Origin: Cololabis saira
Lineage: Eukaryota; Chordata; Actinopteri; Beloniformes; Belonidae
Assembly: GCF_033807715.1 (NCBI RefSeq)
Contig: NC_084599.1
Location: 5,133,125 to 5,197,124 of the forward strand
DNA length: 64,000 nt
Direction of reading: 5' to 3'
Below the pieces are notes generated by a model, which was given only the letters and a program-made list of their open reading frames with translations, was not told where the DNA came from and made no database searches. Below, one piece after another: positions 21,213-32,041 of the stretch. Made by a program: the position numbers and the translations under genes. Within the stretch, counting starts at the first letter, position 1. Every line of letters starts with the position of its first letter.

Positions 21213-21306
21213 TCTGAATTTACATCTGAATTTTTTTTTGCGTATGCAAAAATTCCACGCACGGATTCACGTTGAAATCCACGCACTCTTTGTACACGAG
21301 GCCCCT

Positions 21307-21528
21307 GCAGCACGTTTTGAAGCAAAGTACTTTCAGCTTGAGATTCTCGGGGAAGGAGGCTTCGGATCAATTTATTCTGGGAGAAGAAGAGCTGATCATT
21401 TCCCAGTAGGTATCACACCTCTCTTCTCAAGCCTCATGAGTACCGACTCTATCTGACACACTGCTGACTCTGACCTGCAGGTGGCCATCAAACACATCCC
21501 TAAAGGGAGGGTGGAGACTCCAACAGTG
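21307..21528 (+). pseudogene. Pim-like protein kinase fragment, two exons
   Basis: Exon A (about 21307-21405) reads YFQLEILGEGGFGSIYSGRR, the glycine-rich ATP-binding loop, then ADHFP. Exon B (21481-21528) reads VAIKHIPKGRVETPTV with the ATP-anchoring lysine of the VAIK motif. The 75-base intron has GT/AG ends and both exon B borders are phase 0. The loop and VAIKHI resemble Pim serine/threonine kinases, which are multiplied in fish. No upstream exon is left, because the transposon end abuts at 21305, and no catalytic HRD or DFG exon follows downstream. Most likely a broken gene copy. Confidence 0.6.
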
Positions 21529-21719
21529 GTGAGCAGTCTGATCCTCAGTTTTGTTCTCCCATTACGTTGTTGGCGATGAGGAAGTCACACATACAAAACT
21601 GCATCTACTTCATCATCAGTGTTATTATTGTCAGTACTTTTATTTTGAAAATTATAACCTGTTCTGATCTGGGAAATAAAGCAGTGGTCGGACCTGTCAC
21701 AATGTGGATTGAGTATCCT

Positions 21720-22315
21720 TAACACCCCCGTTTCCTCATGTTTCCTAATCCACTTCCCCCACCTTCCTCTTCATCCACTTCCACATCTGTTTTCTCATCC
21801 ACTACTCCCTCACTTCCTCACCCACTTCCTCCTCATCCACTACCCCCCACTTCCTCATCCACCCCCCACTTCCTTCTCATCCACTCCCCCCCCAACTTCC
21901 TCATCCACTACCCCCCAATTCCTCATCCACTTCCACACCCATTTCCACTTCCGTTTTGTCATCTACTTCTGTTTCCTCATCCACTACCCCCGTTTCCTCA
22001 TCTACTTCCTCATCCACTTCCACACCCATTTCCACTTCTGTTTCCTCATCTACCTCCGTTTCCTCATCCACTTCCCCTCGCTTCCTCATCTGTTTCCTCA
22101 TGTTTCCTCGTCTACTTCTTCATCTGTTTCCTCATGTTTCCTCATCTACTTCCTCATCTGTTTCCTCGTCTACTTTCTCATCCACTTCCACACCCATTTC
22201 CAGTTCCGTTTCCTCATTTACTTCCGTTTGCTCATCCACTTCCCCCCGTTTCCTCATCCACTTCCTCATCTACTACCTCATCCACTTCCTCATCTGTTTC
22301 CTCATGTGGATTTTA
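21720..22315. repeat. Pyrimidine-rich minisatellite
   Basis: About 600 bases of imperfect CCTCATCCACTTC-type units; the plus strand is almost purely C and T with scattered A and G. Reading frames through it are low-complexity and not genes. Long polypyrimidine tracts can form triplex DNA. Confidence 0.9.
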
Positions 22316-22450
22316 CATATTTTAAAACTTAAATTTCTAATAGTTGCTACATGACTCCTTTTTCCAAGATATCAGCTCACAGATTAGAGAAAACAGGAAA
22401 CCAGAGCAGATGGAGGCTCAGAACATGTTTAATCAATCCTCAATAACCAA

Positions 22451-23241
22451 TCAGGACCAGACATTGATCCGCCCGTCCCTCCCCGCGGACACCAGCGTTC
22501 CTCCTCCCCAGAACGCCACGCCCTGCGCCCCGCCGCCGTGGGCGTGTCCCGCCAGCTCCTCCACCCTCCACGGCGTCACCTCCACCAGCCGCAGCGAGCC
22601 GTCACCGCCGGCCGCCGCCAGCCACGCCCCCGAGCCGCTGAATGCCACGTGGTTGACCGCCGGCCCGACGTCCAGCGTGCTCACCGGGGACTCCGGCTTC
22701 CTTGTGTCCCAGAGATGGACGACCCCGCCGGCGTCGCAGGACGCCACCACGTGGGTGACAAGGCTCCCGGCGACAGCGTTGCACGGGGAGCCGTGGCCGC
22801 GCATGACCACGGTGCACGCGGCCATCCTCGCGTCCCATTGGACAACGGTCCGGTCCGACGAGCAGGTGAGGAGGAGGTTGGACGCGGGCAGGAAGCAGAC
22901 GCCGTTGACGGAGGCGGCGTGGCAGCGGAGCGTGAGCCGGCAGCGGTGGCTGCACAGGTCCCACACCTTGGCGGTGCGGTCGGCGGAACACGAGGCGAGG
23001 AAGTCCCCGCAGGAGTGGAAGGAGCAGCCCCAGGCGGGCTGGCGGTGGCCGCGGAGGGTGAGCACGGAGCGGCCGCCGCCGCGGCGGAGCAGATCCCACA
23101 GCTGCAACGTCGTGTCTCCGCTGGTTGTGGCCAATTTGGAGCCGTCGGGATGGAAGCTGCAGGCCGTCAGCCAATCGGAGTGGCCCTCGCCGGTGAGCAG
23201 CAGCTGGCCCACCTGAAATCAGATATACAATTCCTGAGGTG

Positions 23242-23329
<88 letters not shown>

Positions 23330-26300
23330 CACATACTACTACTACTACTACTACTACTGTCATTTAGCAGACGCTTTTATCCAAAGCGAGTTACATCATG
23401 GAGCAATTAGGGTTAAGGCCTTGCCCAAACTCCACCCCACCGACATGTGCGCTAGGAGTTATTGTGCTGACATATTTAGGGATATTAACAGCTAGTCCTA
23501 TTAAGGCCACGTTTACACATAGATTTACACACGTATTTACAAAAACAGATATTTCCCCCTCTAAGTTTTGAAAAATACCATCATTTACACGAAGAAGCAT
23601 AAAGTCATGCTAGCCAATCGGAATCCTGGAAAAAAAACATCAACAAATGACACGAGTAACTTCCAGTTACTTCCAAGATGAACCAGAGTCTTTGGTTTGG
23701 AGTGACAGAGAAGTGGAGTTACTTTTAAGTGCGACTTTAGAATATAAAACAGGTAAAAGAAAATATTGACGGTGGCCAAAAAAATTGTAAACAGGTCGTA
23801 CACATGACGCTGGTGAAGTTCCTGTCGCATAATGTGACGTTCTGAAGCCTAAATGTCCATTTCCCTCTGTTTACAATCAAACGTGAAGACGGAGTTTTTG
23901 CAAATCTCCACTTCGGCCGGAATTTTCAGAAATGATTGTTTTTGGTGACTTTGGGCCAATCCCAATGTTCACCCTACTCACTATCACTAGCCCTCACTCA
24001 CTACCACTAGCCCTCAAAATGAAGCCACAAGGGGTAGGGCTTTGTAATTTTCCTTAGGGATTGGGACACCACTTGCGGTGGGACTGCGTGGTTTACGTTC
24101 GGGTACGTAAGCGGTCCTGGGCATTTCACAGATTTTTGTGAGATCAGGTTGAAAACGTTGCAGCTTCACATAGAAGGTGGGCAAAAACACGCAAACACAT
24201 AAGGAAACTTTATTTCTACTATTATCAATCTACAATATCTAGGCCATTCAAGCCGTGTCATGTGGAGAAAACTCTCGTAACAAGCAGGTTTACAGGTGAC
24301 AGGCGCGGTGGGAGCATGAGGCTCCTTTTAAGAAATGAGACTCTAGCGCCACCCTTCGCCACGACGGCCCTCGGGGGTACTGCAGCCAACAGTGAAGCCG
24401 GCACGGGAGAATGGGGAGAACGTGCATGCAGCGTCATGTGACGTCACATCCACAGGACAGCGCGGGAAATTCCGGTCACAATTGCAGCACATTTTGCAGC
24501 ACACAGCCTGTTCAAGGCAACGGAGAGATACACTAGAGGGCTCATTTGTTTTGGTTTGGAACACTTCATCTGACATTATTACTAGAAAACTTAAAACGTA
24601 TACGAATTTTTTTCACAAAATCCTGCCTCAATCCTGCCTCATGCTCCTTTAAGCCTGAATTATGGTTCCGCGTTAAATTGACGCAGAGCCTACGGCGTAG
24701 GGTACGCGGCGACGCGCACCCTACGCCATAGGCTCTGTGTTGGTGTAACACGGAACTATAAATCAGCCTTTATTCTGGCGAGATCTGAAAAAACTTCGCA
24801 ACAACGAGCAAGCGAGTGGTTATGTACATTCACTGAGTGAATATTATGAAAGTAAAATATATATTTCTCGCTAGAAATGTAATCAAAACGCATTTTTATG
24901 CAGAAACTAACTCAAAATATTGATTTATTCAATAAAAGAAATGTCCGCAATGTTTTTTTGTTTGATTCAGTATGCGAATGATGACATAAAGCATTCTGGG
25001 AAATTTTCTCTGGCCCTCGGTTGGCCAGTCAGCATCTGAAATCCCTCGCTCTGAAGGGCTAGATTCATCTATGACTACATTTACATGCAGTCAAAATTCG
25101 GGTTATTGCTAATATTCCGGTTACTGAAACATTCAGAATATTCTGTTTACATGGTAATTAATCATTTGGGATATCTGGATCAAACCAGCGACGCGCGGAG
25201 AACGTGATGACGCAATTCCCGTCATTTCCGCTTCTTCTTCCTGTATCCAAATTCAAAACAAATGCTGCTTCGTGCAACTAATATATCTCAGGGCTCCAGA
25301 CTAACTTTTTTCACTAGGAGCACAGTAGCCCCTAAGTGAAAATTTTTAGGGGCACAATCAGAAATTTTAGGAGCGCACATCGTTTATCGACACGCTAACC
25401 AAATTTTTACATTTCTACTACATTTCAGTGTATTAGTAATACGTATTTCATAATAGATTAATGAATTACCACAATGTGCTGTTTCAAATGCAGTGTTACA
25501 TTTTATTGTGCACTTTTAAAGATGCCGCAACATAAAGTAAACTGACAGCACCATTGCTGTCATTATATATAAAAAAACCATACATTCACATGATAAAAAA
25601 GTGCTTGGTAACAAAGTGCTTAGTAACCAGCCATGAGCCAATAAGCCATGAATTTAACTGTTAAACACAGTACTTAACAAATGTACAAATATATATAATA
25701 TATATATATATATATAATATATAACATTTCCCTACTTGTGTCTTTACTAAAACCCTGAACCTAAACCAGTTGACCAAATTCACTGCCTTCACTCAAATAA
25801 CTAAGGATCTTACCAAGAAATATTCTTATTTCTAACCTAAAAATGCCATTACACCTGATAACACACATCACTTAAAAGGTTAGGTGTTTTTCCCACGTGT
25901 TAAAATTTAACTTTCATCAAATTTTAAGTTCTAGTTACGTTTTAAGTTAGAGTTTTGGCAGTGTTCAAAATAAAATTATGAGACCTGCTGTATTGGAGAA
26001 CATTTTCTTTTTTTTTTTTCTTTACCGGGTGAAGGCTGATTTATGGTTCCGCGTTACAACAACGCAGAGCATACGCCGTAGGCTACGGCGTGGCTCTGCG
26101 TCGATTTAAGGCGGAACCATAGTTCAGGCGGGGAACATATCAGAAAAAACAACCAGAAGAATATAGAGTGGATTAAAAATAAAAGTTAAGCACTGAGCTA
26201 CATGTGTCTCCCGTCTGGGCCATTGCAGACTCATTGCCTGAGCAAGATGTTACTAAAACCAAACATACCCGCCGTCTCTTTCTTATGTGCGCGTCGCGGC

Positions 26301-26591
26301 GGTGCTGTGTCGCATTAAATGGGGTCCGGGCGTAATACCTGCTTTGAGCTGGTGAAGTTAAACGAAAAAAAAAAAAAAAATAAATAGATCCCCCGACTCA
26401 TTCCCTTTCACACTCATTGGCCTGCAATATGCGGGTTCATTGACGCACTCCCTCCACGTTTAACGTGTAAAAAAAAAAAAAAAAAAAAAAAATTTACTGG
26501 TCGCACGTGTGCGAGTGGACATGAAATTCAGTCGCACATACTCAAATTTTGGTCGCAAAATGCGAGCATTTGGTCGCAGTCTGGAGCCCTG

Positions 26592-26680
<89 letters not shown>

Positions 26681-27531
26681 ATAGATTAATGATTAGATTA
26701 ATTTCATTAGTTGCATGAAAAAACAACATTATTAGTCGGTTGTCTCATTGATGTTGTTGCTCTTCATTTGAAACGACCTACGTCATCCTCCGTGACGTCA
26801 CAGACCCCCGCATCGTCCCGCAGCCCCCGCAGCGACCACAGCCTCCAGCTGCGGTCGTCGCTGCCCGAGGCCAGCAGCGGCTCCCCCGGGTGGGCGGCCA
26901 CGCAGCTCGCGGGGAGGTCGTGGGCCCGGATGGAGCCCCGGAGCCGGAGGGAGCCCTTCCTCCAGGGCTGGCCGGGACTCGGGGCCGCTGGGCGGACGGG
27001 GAACTCCGAGTCTCGCGGCGGCCTCTGCTCCGGTGGTTCCTCGGGAGTCTCCTCCTCCTCCTCCGGTCCCGGGTCCTGACTGGGGTCCTGACTCGGGTCC
27101 CGGTCCCTCCCAAGGCGGAGCAGGACCCTGTGCCTCAGCGCTGCCCGGTGCTGGACGCCCAGGCGGCTCAGCGCGGGTCCGAGCGAGTCCCGGTGGCCCC
27201 TCAGCCGCCTCAGATCCCCGGCGAGCGAGCGCTTCTCCTCGGCCACGCGCCGCGACTGCTCCCGGTGGAAGTCCCGCTCCCGCCGCGTCCTCGCCAGTCC
27301 CTCCGCGGCGGCCTGGACCTCCCGCTGGAGGAGCTCCGTGTCCCCGCGGACCCGCTCCAGCTCGGCCCGCCCGTGGGAGCGGGCGTCCCGGGTGAACCAC
27401 TCCGTCTGGAACCCGGCCAGGGTCCGGCTCAGGCCGGCCCCGTGGACAAAGTTCTGCAGGAAATCCTCCACCGCCTCCGGGACGCCGTCCTTCAGGGTCT
27501 CGTCGTCGTTTGTGTCTCTCTTGTGCTCCAT
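22451..27531 (-). CDS. spag16: SPAG16/PF20 WD-repeat axonemal protein, two coding exons
   Basis: Exon 1: 27531-26806 (or to 26782; both donors are phase 0). Exon 2: 23212-22451, stop included. The protein is about 495 residues; human SPAG16 is about 630. N-terminus: a short helical region DFLQNFVHGAGLSRTLAGFQTEWF, then a long coiled coil (residues 50-130), an acidic linker, and a seven-blade WD domain. The first blade is in exon 1 (IRAHDLPASCVAAHP, DDRSWRLWSL); six are in exon 2 (GEGHSDWLTACSFHPDG, WGCSFHSCGDF, ASCSADRTAKVWDL, CSSDRTVVQWDA and so on). SPAG16 belongs to the central apparatus of motile cilia and sperm tails. The 3.6-kb intron is filled with repeats. A polyadenylation signal ATTAAA (minus) lies near 22428-22433. 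Only one intron across the CDS is unusual for this gene. Confidence 0.88.
23247..23356. repeat. AT dinucleotide tract and ACT trinucleotide tract in spag16 intron
   Basis: About 75 bases of (AT)n at 23247-23321, then a short spacer and (ACT)n at 23333-23356. Confidence 0.95.
23357..23960. mobile_element. Fish interspersed repeat and Harbinger-like MITE relic
   Basis: 23357-23450 contains the widespread fish motif CATTTAGCAGACGCTTTTAT with AGGGTTAAGGCCTTGCCC. From about 23510 to 23950, GGCCACGTTTACACATAG and related words resemble the MITE at 5024-5638 but are strongly diverged, without clear target duplications. Confidence 0.45.
23961..24648. other. Further small repeats in spag16 intron
   Basis: 23961-24120 begins CCAATCCCAATGTTCACCCT and ends AGGGATTGGGACACC, an imperfect inverted pair typical of a small MITE. 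24330-24648 holds an AAGAAATGAGACTCTAGCGCC-like repeat. No coding signal is seen. Confidence 0.4.
24652..24769. mobile_element. Small CpG-rich MITE, copy at 24.7 kb, TTA duplication
   Basis: 118 bp. Ends AGCCTGAATTATGG and complement of AGGCTGATTTATAG; TTA at 24649-24651 and 24770-24772. The core holds CpG palindromes around CCTACGGCGTAGG. TTA duplication points to PIF/Harbinger. Confidence 0.85.
24773..25288. other. Intronic stretch with MITE-like words
   Basis: 25072-25260 shows ACATTTACATGCAGTC and GTTTACATGGTAATTA words of a fish MITE. The remainder is A/T-rich. No gene seen. Confidence 0.35.
25289..26591. mobile_element. Non-autonomous hAT element in spag16 intron
   Basis: Perfect 14-base ends CAGGGCTCCAGACT / AGTCTGGAGCCCTG. 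1,303 bp without a transposase. The flanking 8 bases lie in AT repeat and no longer match. It contains a copy of the small CpG-rich MITE (26033-26127) and an A-run near 26469-26491. Confidence 0.75.
26033..26127. mobile_element. Small CpG-rich MITE, copy at 26.0 kb
   Basis: About 95 bp, AGGCTGATTTATGGTTCCGC at the left and GGAACCATAGTTCAGG at the right, core shortened. No clean TTA pair. Nested inside the hAT at 25289-26591. Confidence 0.7.
26594..26668. repeat. AT dinucleotide tract
   Basis: About 75 bases of (AT)n immediately after the hAT end, probably grown at or near its target site. Confidence 0.95.
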
Positions 27532-27552
27532 GTCGGACGCGGTTCAGTCGCT

Positions 27553-27589
27553 CCTAGCGACGGCTTCGTTTAAGCGTTGCCATGGTGAC
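27553..27589 (-). promoter_or_regulatory. RFX X-box in the spag16 promoter
   Basis: GTTGCCATGGTGAC (27576-27589) has the two RFX half-sites with a 2-base gap, 45 bases before the ATG. A second half-site, CCTAGCGAC, lies at 27553-27561. RFX factors drive ciliary genes through such boxes, which fits an axonemal protein. The motif is seen; activity is inferred. Confidence 0.7.
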
Positions 27590-27669
27590 GGTTTCGCGCG
27601 TTGTCTCGCGTCGTGTGAATCAGGGAAAACACTTTTTTTGGGACAAAAATTCACAAATAAGGAAATATA

Positions 27670-28032
27670 CAGGACTGTCTCAGAAAATTAGAAAATTGTG
27701 ATAAAGTTCTTTATTTTCTGTAATGCAATTAAAAAAAAATGTCATACATTCTGGATTCATTACAAATCAACTGAAATATTGCAAGCATTTTATTATTTTA
27801 ATATTGCTGATTATGGCTTACAGTTTAAGATTAAGATTCCCCGAATATTCTAATTTTTTGAGATAGGATATTTGAGTTTTCTTAAACTATAAGCCATGAT
27901 CAGCAATATTAAAATAATAAAAGGCTTGCAATATTTCAGTTGATTTGTAATGAATCCAGAATCTATGATATTTTTGTTTTTGTAATTGCATTACAGAAAA
28001 TCACAATATTCGAATTTTCTGAGATAGTCCTG
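27670..28032. mobile_element. Palindromic Tc1/mariner-type MITE, TA target site
   Basis: 363 bp. Ends CAGGACTGTCTCAGAAAATT and near-complement, with TA on both sides (27668-27669, 28033-28034). The two halves are inverted copies over about 150 bases, so the element can fold almost completely. No transposase. Confidence 0.8.
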
Positions 28033-28184
28033 TATATATTTATACATATTTTTATTATATATATTTTATACATTTATATTTTTATTATGTATATTTTTAT
28101 ACATTTATGTATTCAAAATAAAAGCAGAATTGTGTTGTCCGGGTGTCCGTGAAGGCCTCACGGGCGGAGAGTTGACTGCATTTA

Positions 28185-28767
28185 TGGCCCTTTTCCACTA
28201 GTATCTCCTCAGCTCTACCCGCCACGCCCCCGTCTTGCGCTTTTCCACTACGGGCCAAGGCGGGCCGAGCCGTGCCAAGCAAATACTTTTTCTGTAACCA
28301 TTCTGGCGAGGTTCTAACCGGGCTGAGCCGGCACTATATCTGACGTCACCCCCCTCCACGCCGCTGATTGGTCGGCGAATCAGGAAGCGGGAGTCAGCGC
28401 GAGAACGACTTGCGGCTCGCTGCGATTTTATTATACAGCGCAAACGTCTGTTTCATGATCCAACTCTGAGGTGCAGATGTTCATAAACATGGTGGCTGAC
28501 GAGAGAATTGAAAAAGGGATGTAGACGGGCGATAAGGAACGATCAGATCTACCAGGAGCTCTGTTTTACTCTCAGCCGCTCGCGGCTCCAGCTGATTTTC
28601 TCATCAGCGCCGACACGAACAAAGGGGTTGCGCAATCGAGTACGTCACAGCAGCTTCACCCCAACATGCCCACTTCTCACCTGGCTGTGGAAAAACAAAC
28701 GAGGACAAAACGGGTAGAGGCGTGACAAGCCGAGTCGGGCTGAATAAGTACTAGTGGAAAAGCGCCA
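28185..28767. mobile_element. PIF/Harbinger-type MITE, TTA duplication
   Basis: 583 bp. Ends TGGCCCTTTTCCACTAGTA and complement with one change; TTA at 28182-28184 and 28768-28770. The inner part repeats CTTTTCCACTA near 28240. No transposase. Confidence 0.8.
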
Positions 28768-28770
28768 TTA

Positions 28771-31386
28771 GTCATGCCTGGTACCGCACATGACCTTGAG
28801 TACTCGGTTGAAAAAGACGCATGTTTCTGTTTCCCCTGTCGAAAATATAGCAGTGTTGGTAATGAAAGGGATGTTGTTTTTACTGTGTTTTTACCGTTTA
28901 CACGTTTACACTAGTGAACCCTTGCTACGAGGACTGTGATTTTTGCACTTGCACTTTTGTCCTCCCGCAACGAAGTTCCTAACGGAAAAATAAAGTACTT
29001 TTGAGTTTTTTTTTTTTTTTTTTTTTTAGTTTTTTGAGTTTGAGTTAACCAGAAAGTGGCACTTGAAAGTGGAAGGGGACTGCAGAAACATGCATCCAGC
29101 CAGTCATATTCAGGCTGCAGCGACCTGGTCAGAACACAAGTCCAGAGAGGCGACCTGGAGCGACAGTTGATAATATGCTGGTCGGTAAAACAGCACTTGA
29201 AAAGAACCGGTAGTATGTTAAAAGCATTGGAGATGTTATTAAGTTTCTCGGTGTTAATGAGCTGGGGCTCCGTGGAACAAAAGAAAACTTACTTGACCCC
29301 AGCAATGCTGATGATCATGATGACATTGCTTCTGGTCTTTTTTTGAAATTATTTGAGTACACCTTAGCGAAGGATGAGAAGCTAGCTGCTATTGCTAAGA
29401 GCATGAATAAAAATGCTACATACACATCTAAAGGTATTCAAAATAAAATAATTGCAACATTTGCCAGCAGGTTCTTGCAGAGATACAGAAAAAATATTCA
29501 AAAGCTGACTGCAGGATTCTGTATAAAAAGTGATGGGACAAGGGGCAGGACAAATGTATAAAAATCTGTCTATGTTTAAACAAGATTTGTAAGTAAATCT
29601 ATACCAGAGGAGCACCTAATTGGATTACTTAACTTGCACCAACTTGATGCTGAGTACACCTGCACTGAGATATTAAAACACATTTCTGAGGCTGGCTACA
29701 GTGCTGACAATATAGTTAACCAGTGTTATGATGGTGCTTCGGTGATGAGTGGAGTACAAGGTGGTGTCCAAGCACTACTTCAAAAGAATCTGGACAGATA
29801 TGTGCCATATATTCACTGTTACAACCACCAGTTACATTTAGTGGTTGTGCATGCTATGCAGGGTGAGCCACGTGCCAAAAGGTTTTTTGATCTCTGCAAT
29901 TCCCTGTATAACTTCTTCCGTCAACACTATGTGTCAGGAAGGTATGATGCTCCTTGTCTCAGACAACTAATTAAAATTGGCTGGACAAGCCATTATGATG
30001 TGACAAGGTGCATTGTTGAGAATGAGGAACGTCTTTGTACTATCCTGTCAGAGATTTCAGAGGATGATGAGGCCTCAGTTGATTTGCTTTTAATTCAAAT
30101 TAAGAGGCTACATTTCTTTGAGATAGGCACATTTCTAATGCGGGTGCTTAGTGTCTTAATACCAGCAAATGGAATTATACAGTCATGCTGTGGATATGTG
30201 TTCTGCAGGTTTGGTTGTTACTCAAACATTGGAGTCCTTGAAAGACATCCGCAAAGAGGATTGCTCAACTGAGCTTCACAGTTATCTGCAGAGGATCAGG
30301 GTGTGTCACATCAACCTAAAAGAAGGAGAATATTGAGCAAACACCTTGGTGAAAGTGTTGTGTTGTGAATTGTGGGTCATGCAGATACTGATAACCCCAC
30401 CATCACCTCCTCTCAGTCTCTCAAAAGATCCTTGCTCAGCATCCTCGACAGGGCCATTTCAGAAATGCAAAACAGATTCTCAAAGAAGAATTTAGACCTA
30501 ATGACAGCCATATCAAGCCTTGTACCCTCTTCTGAGAGATATATAGACTCTACCTTGTTGGAACCTTTGCATGCACTTACTGGAACTGGAACAGACTATG
30601 CAACTCTGAAAAGCAAACTCATTGTTGCAAAGCCAATGTTGTCCAAGTTATGTTGTCCAAATGAAACAGACCTGGCCACTGTGTCTAAACACATGAAGAC
30701 ATACGAGAAAGCATTTCCTGTGTTGCACAAGTTGTATGCCCTTGTAGTTGGTGTGTCTTCAGCTTCATGTGAGAGTTCCTTCTCCACACTTGCACGTGTC
30801 CTAACCCCCTACCGTCGCACCATGTTGCACGAAAGAAAAAAGAACTTGGTCATCTTGGCACATGAGAAATCTATAACAAATACATTAGACATGGATGAAT
30901 TTGTTACCATTTTTGCCAGGACAAACAGAAGACTAATTTTATAGAGATAGACAGAGAGATTAAAAAATAAAAAAGATAAAATATACAAAAGAAATGCAGC
31001 CTCAACAGAGCACACGCCAGATATGATGATTGATAGATAGATAAATAGATAACTTCACCTGTTACGATTGATTGATAGATAAAGAAAAAAAAAAGCAAAC
31101 AAAAAAAGCAGAAAACATCAAATAAATGCAGCCTCAACCGGGCACAAGCCAGTGTTCTATTTGTGCCGGTCCCAAGCCCGGGTAAATGCAGAGGGTAGTG
31201 TCAGGAAGGGCAATTGGTTTGGCATACTGTTGGTCAAAGAATGAGAAGATAGATGAACTGATATGATGATAGCATAGTTTTCTATGCATTTCGGGGGCTT
31301 GACCCCCCAAAATCTTTTCGCAGCAGCGTCGTCCATCCTACATTTCAGTCTGCCCACCTTAGTGGGCCTCGCTAAATCCGGCCCTG
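28771..31386 (+). pseudogene. ZMYM-type hAT transposase relic with right terminal repeat
   Basis: Pieces of one hAT transposase in several frames. They comprise a TTF-type zinc finger region (DACFCFPCRKYSS, near 28815-28855), then KHASSQS, and a catalytic region with NQCYDGASVMSG and YIHCYNHQLHL (29715-29850). The C-terminal dimerisation domain follows (CESSFSTLARVLTPYRRTML near 30768-30830, ending 30944). The right end reads AAATCCGGCCCTG at 31374-31386, a hAT terminal repeat. The left end is missing, probably cut by the MITE at 28185. A 150-base A/T-rich insert near 28893-29040 breaks the N-terminal part. Confidence 0.8.
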
Positions 31387-32041
31387 TCCTCAAGGTGAAG
31401 CTGGCTGGCTTTGGTCATGCCTGTGTGGCCTCCAGTCTGCGGGGGGAGGACATCCCCCTGAACTACGCCTACGTGGCCCCGGAGGTCCTGCTGGACCAGC
31501 CCTCCCTGGGTCCAGGAGTGGATGTCTGGTCCCTGGGCTGCGTCCTGGCCTTCTTGTTCCTCAGTGAGGAGCTGTTCCCGTTTGACTGTGAATATGAGGC
31601 CCTGCGGATGATCGTGCTGCTGAACCACGGCTGGATCAGCCACGGGGTCCTGAACGGCTCAAGAAGAATCACTCGCTTCTTCTGCCTGGATCAGGGGGTG
31701 TACTGCAACATCTGCAGCCATCGGGCCGGTACACGCTGGAGACGGGGAACCACGTCATGGACCACTGCGGCTTCTCCAAAGACTGCTTCTCCCTGGAAGA
31801 TCTGGTGAGGAGAAAGATCAATCCCAGGAACTGCTATCTCCAGAAGGACTGCTGGAAGTTCGCCTGGCTGCTCAAGCAGATGCTGCGGATGGATCCAGGA
31901 AGACGGATCCGACCAGACGCAGCGCTCAGAGAGGATTTCATCACCATGAGACACCTTCCCCTGCAGCTCAAGGACCCGTACGTGACGGGAACGCTGGAGA
32001 GGATGAAAGTGTGCCACGCTGCGCAGACAAACAGCAGCTGA
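31387..32041 (+). pseudogene. HIPK-like protein kinase, C-terminal lobe, broken
   Basis: Reads KVKLAGFGHA where active kinases have DFG. It continues YVAPEVLLDQPS (APE motif), VDVWSLGCVLAFLFL (subdomain IX) and GSRRITRFF, then in another frame YTLETGNHVMDHCGF, LLKQMLRMDPGRRIRPD and ALREDFITMRHLP. The TRFF and MLRMDPGRRI patterns resemble homeodomain-interacting kinases. The frame changes inside a G5 run at about 31691-31695, and the DFG Asp is Gly. The hAT right end abuts exactly at the 5' border, so upstream exons are gone. Probably a pseudogene; a homopolymer sequencing error could explain the frameshift but not the missing lobe. Confidence 0.65.

Larger units (their letters stand above)
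10884..21305. mobile_element. Outer inverted-repeat element hosting a nest of insertions
   Basis: Left end GGGGCCTCATGTACAAA (10884-10900); right end TTTGTACACGAGGCCCC (21289-21305), inverted with one mismatch. Its own sequence shows at 10884-10909, 12008-12455 and 21213-21305 (repeated GCGTATGC and CACGCA words). Everything else between is later insertion: a hAT (10910-12007) and a Copia element (12456 to about 21212). A target duplication is not clear. The family resembles fish MITEs with GGGGCCTCAT ends; a cut end of a similar type is at 32848. Confidence 0.6.

Noticed and set aside
21709..22354. Pro/His/Ser-rich frames over the pyrimidine tract
   Set aside because: Translation of a simple repeat in three frames.
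22344..23410. Two long plus-strand frames opposite spag16 exon 2
   Set aside because: High GC lowers stop frequency; they are antisense of a clear WD domain and run into the AT repeat.
26890..27573. Plus-strand frame opposite spag16 exon 1
   Set aside because: Antisense of the coiled-coil exon; Pro/Arg-rich without any family pattern.
21307..32041. Pim-like exons and HIPK-like lobe as one gene
   Set aside because: N-lobe motifs fit Pim, C-lobe motifs fit HIPK; 10 kb with a gene on the other strand lies between, and the middle kinase motifs are missing.
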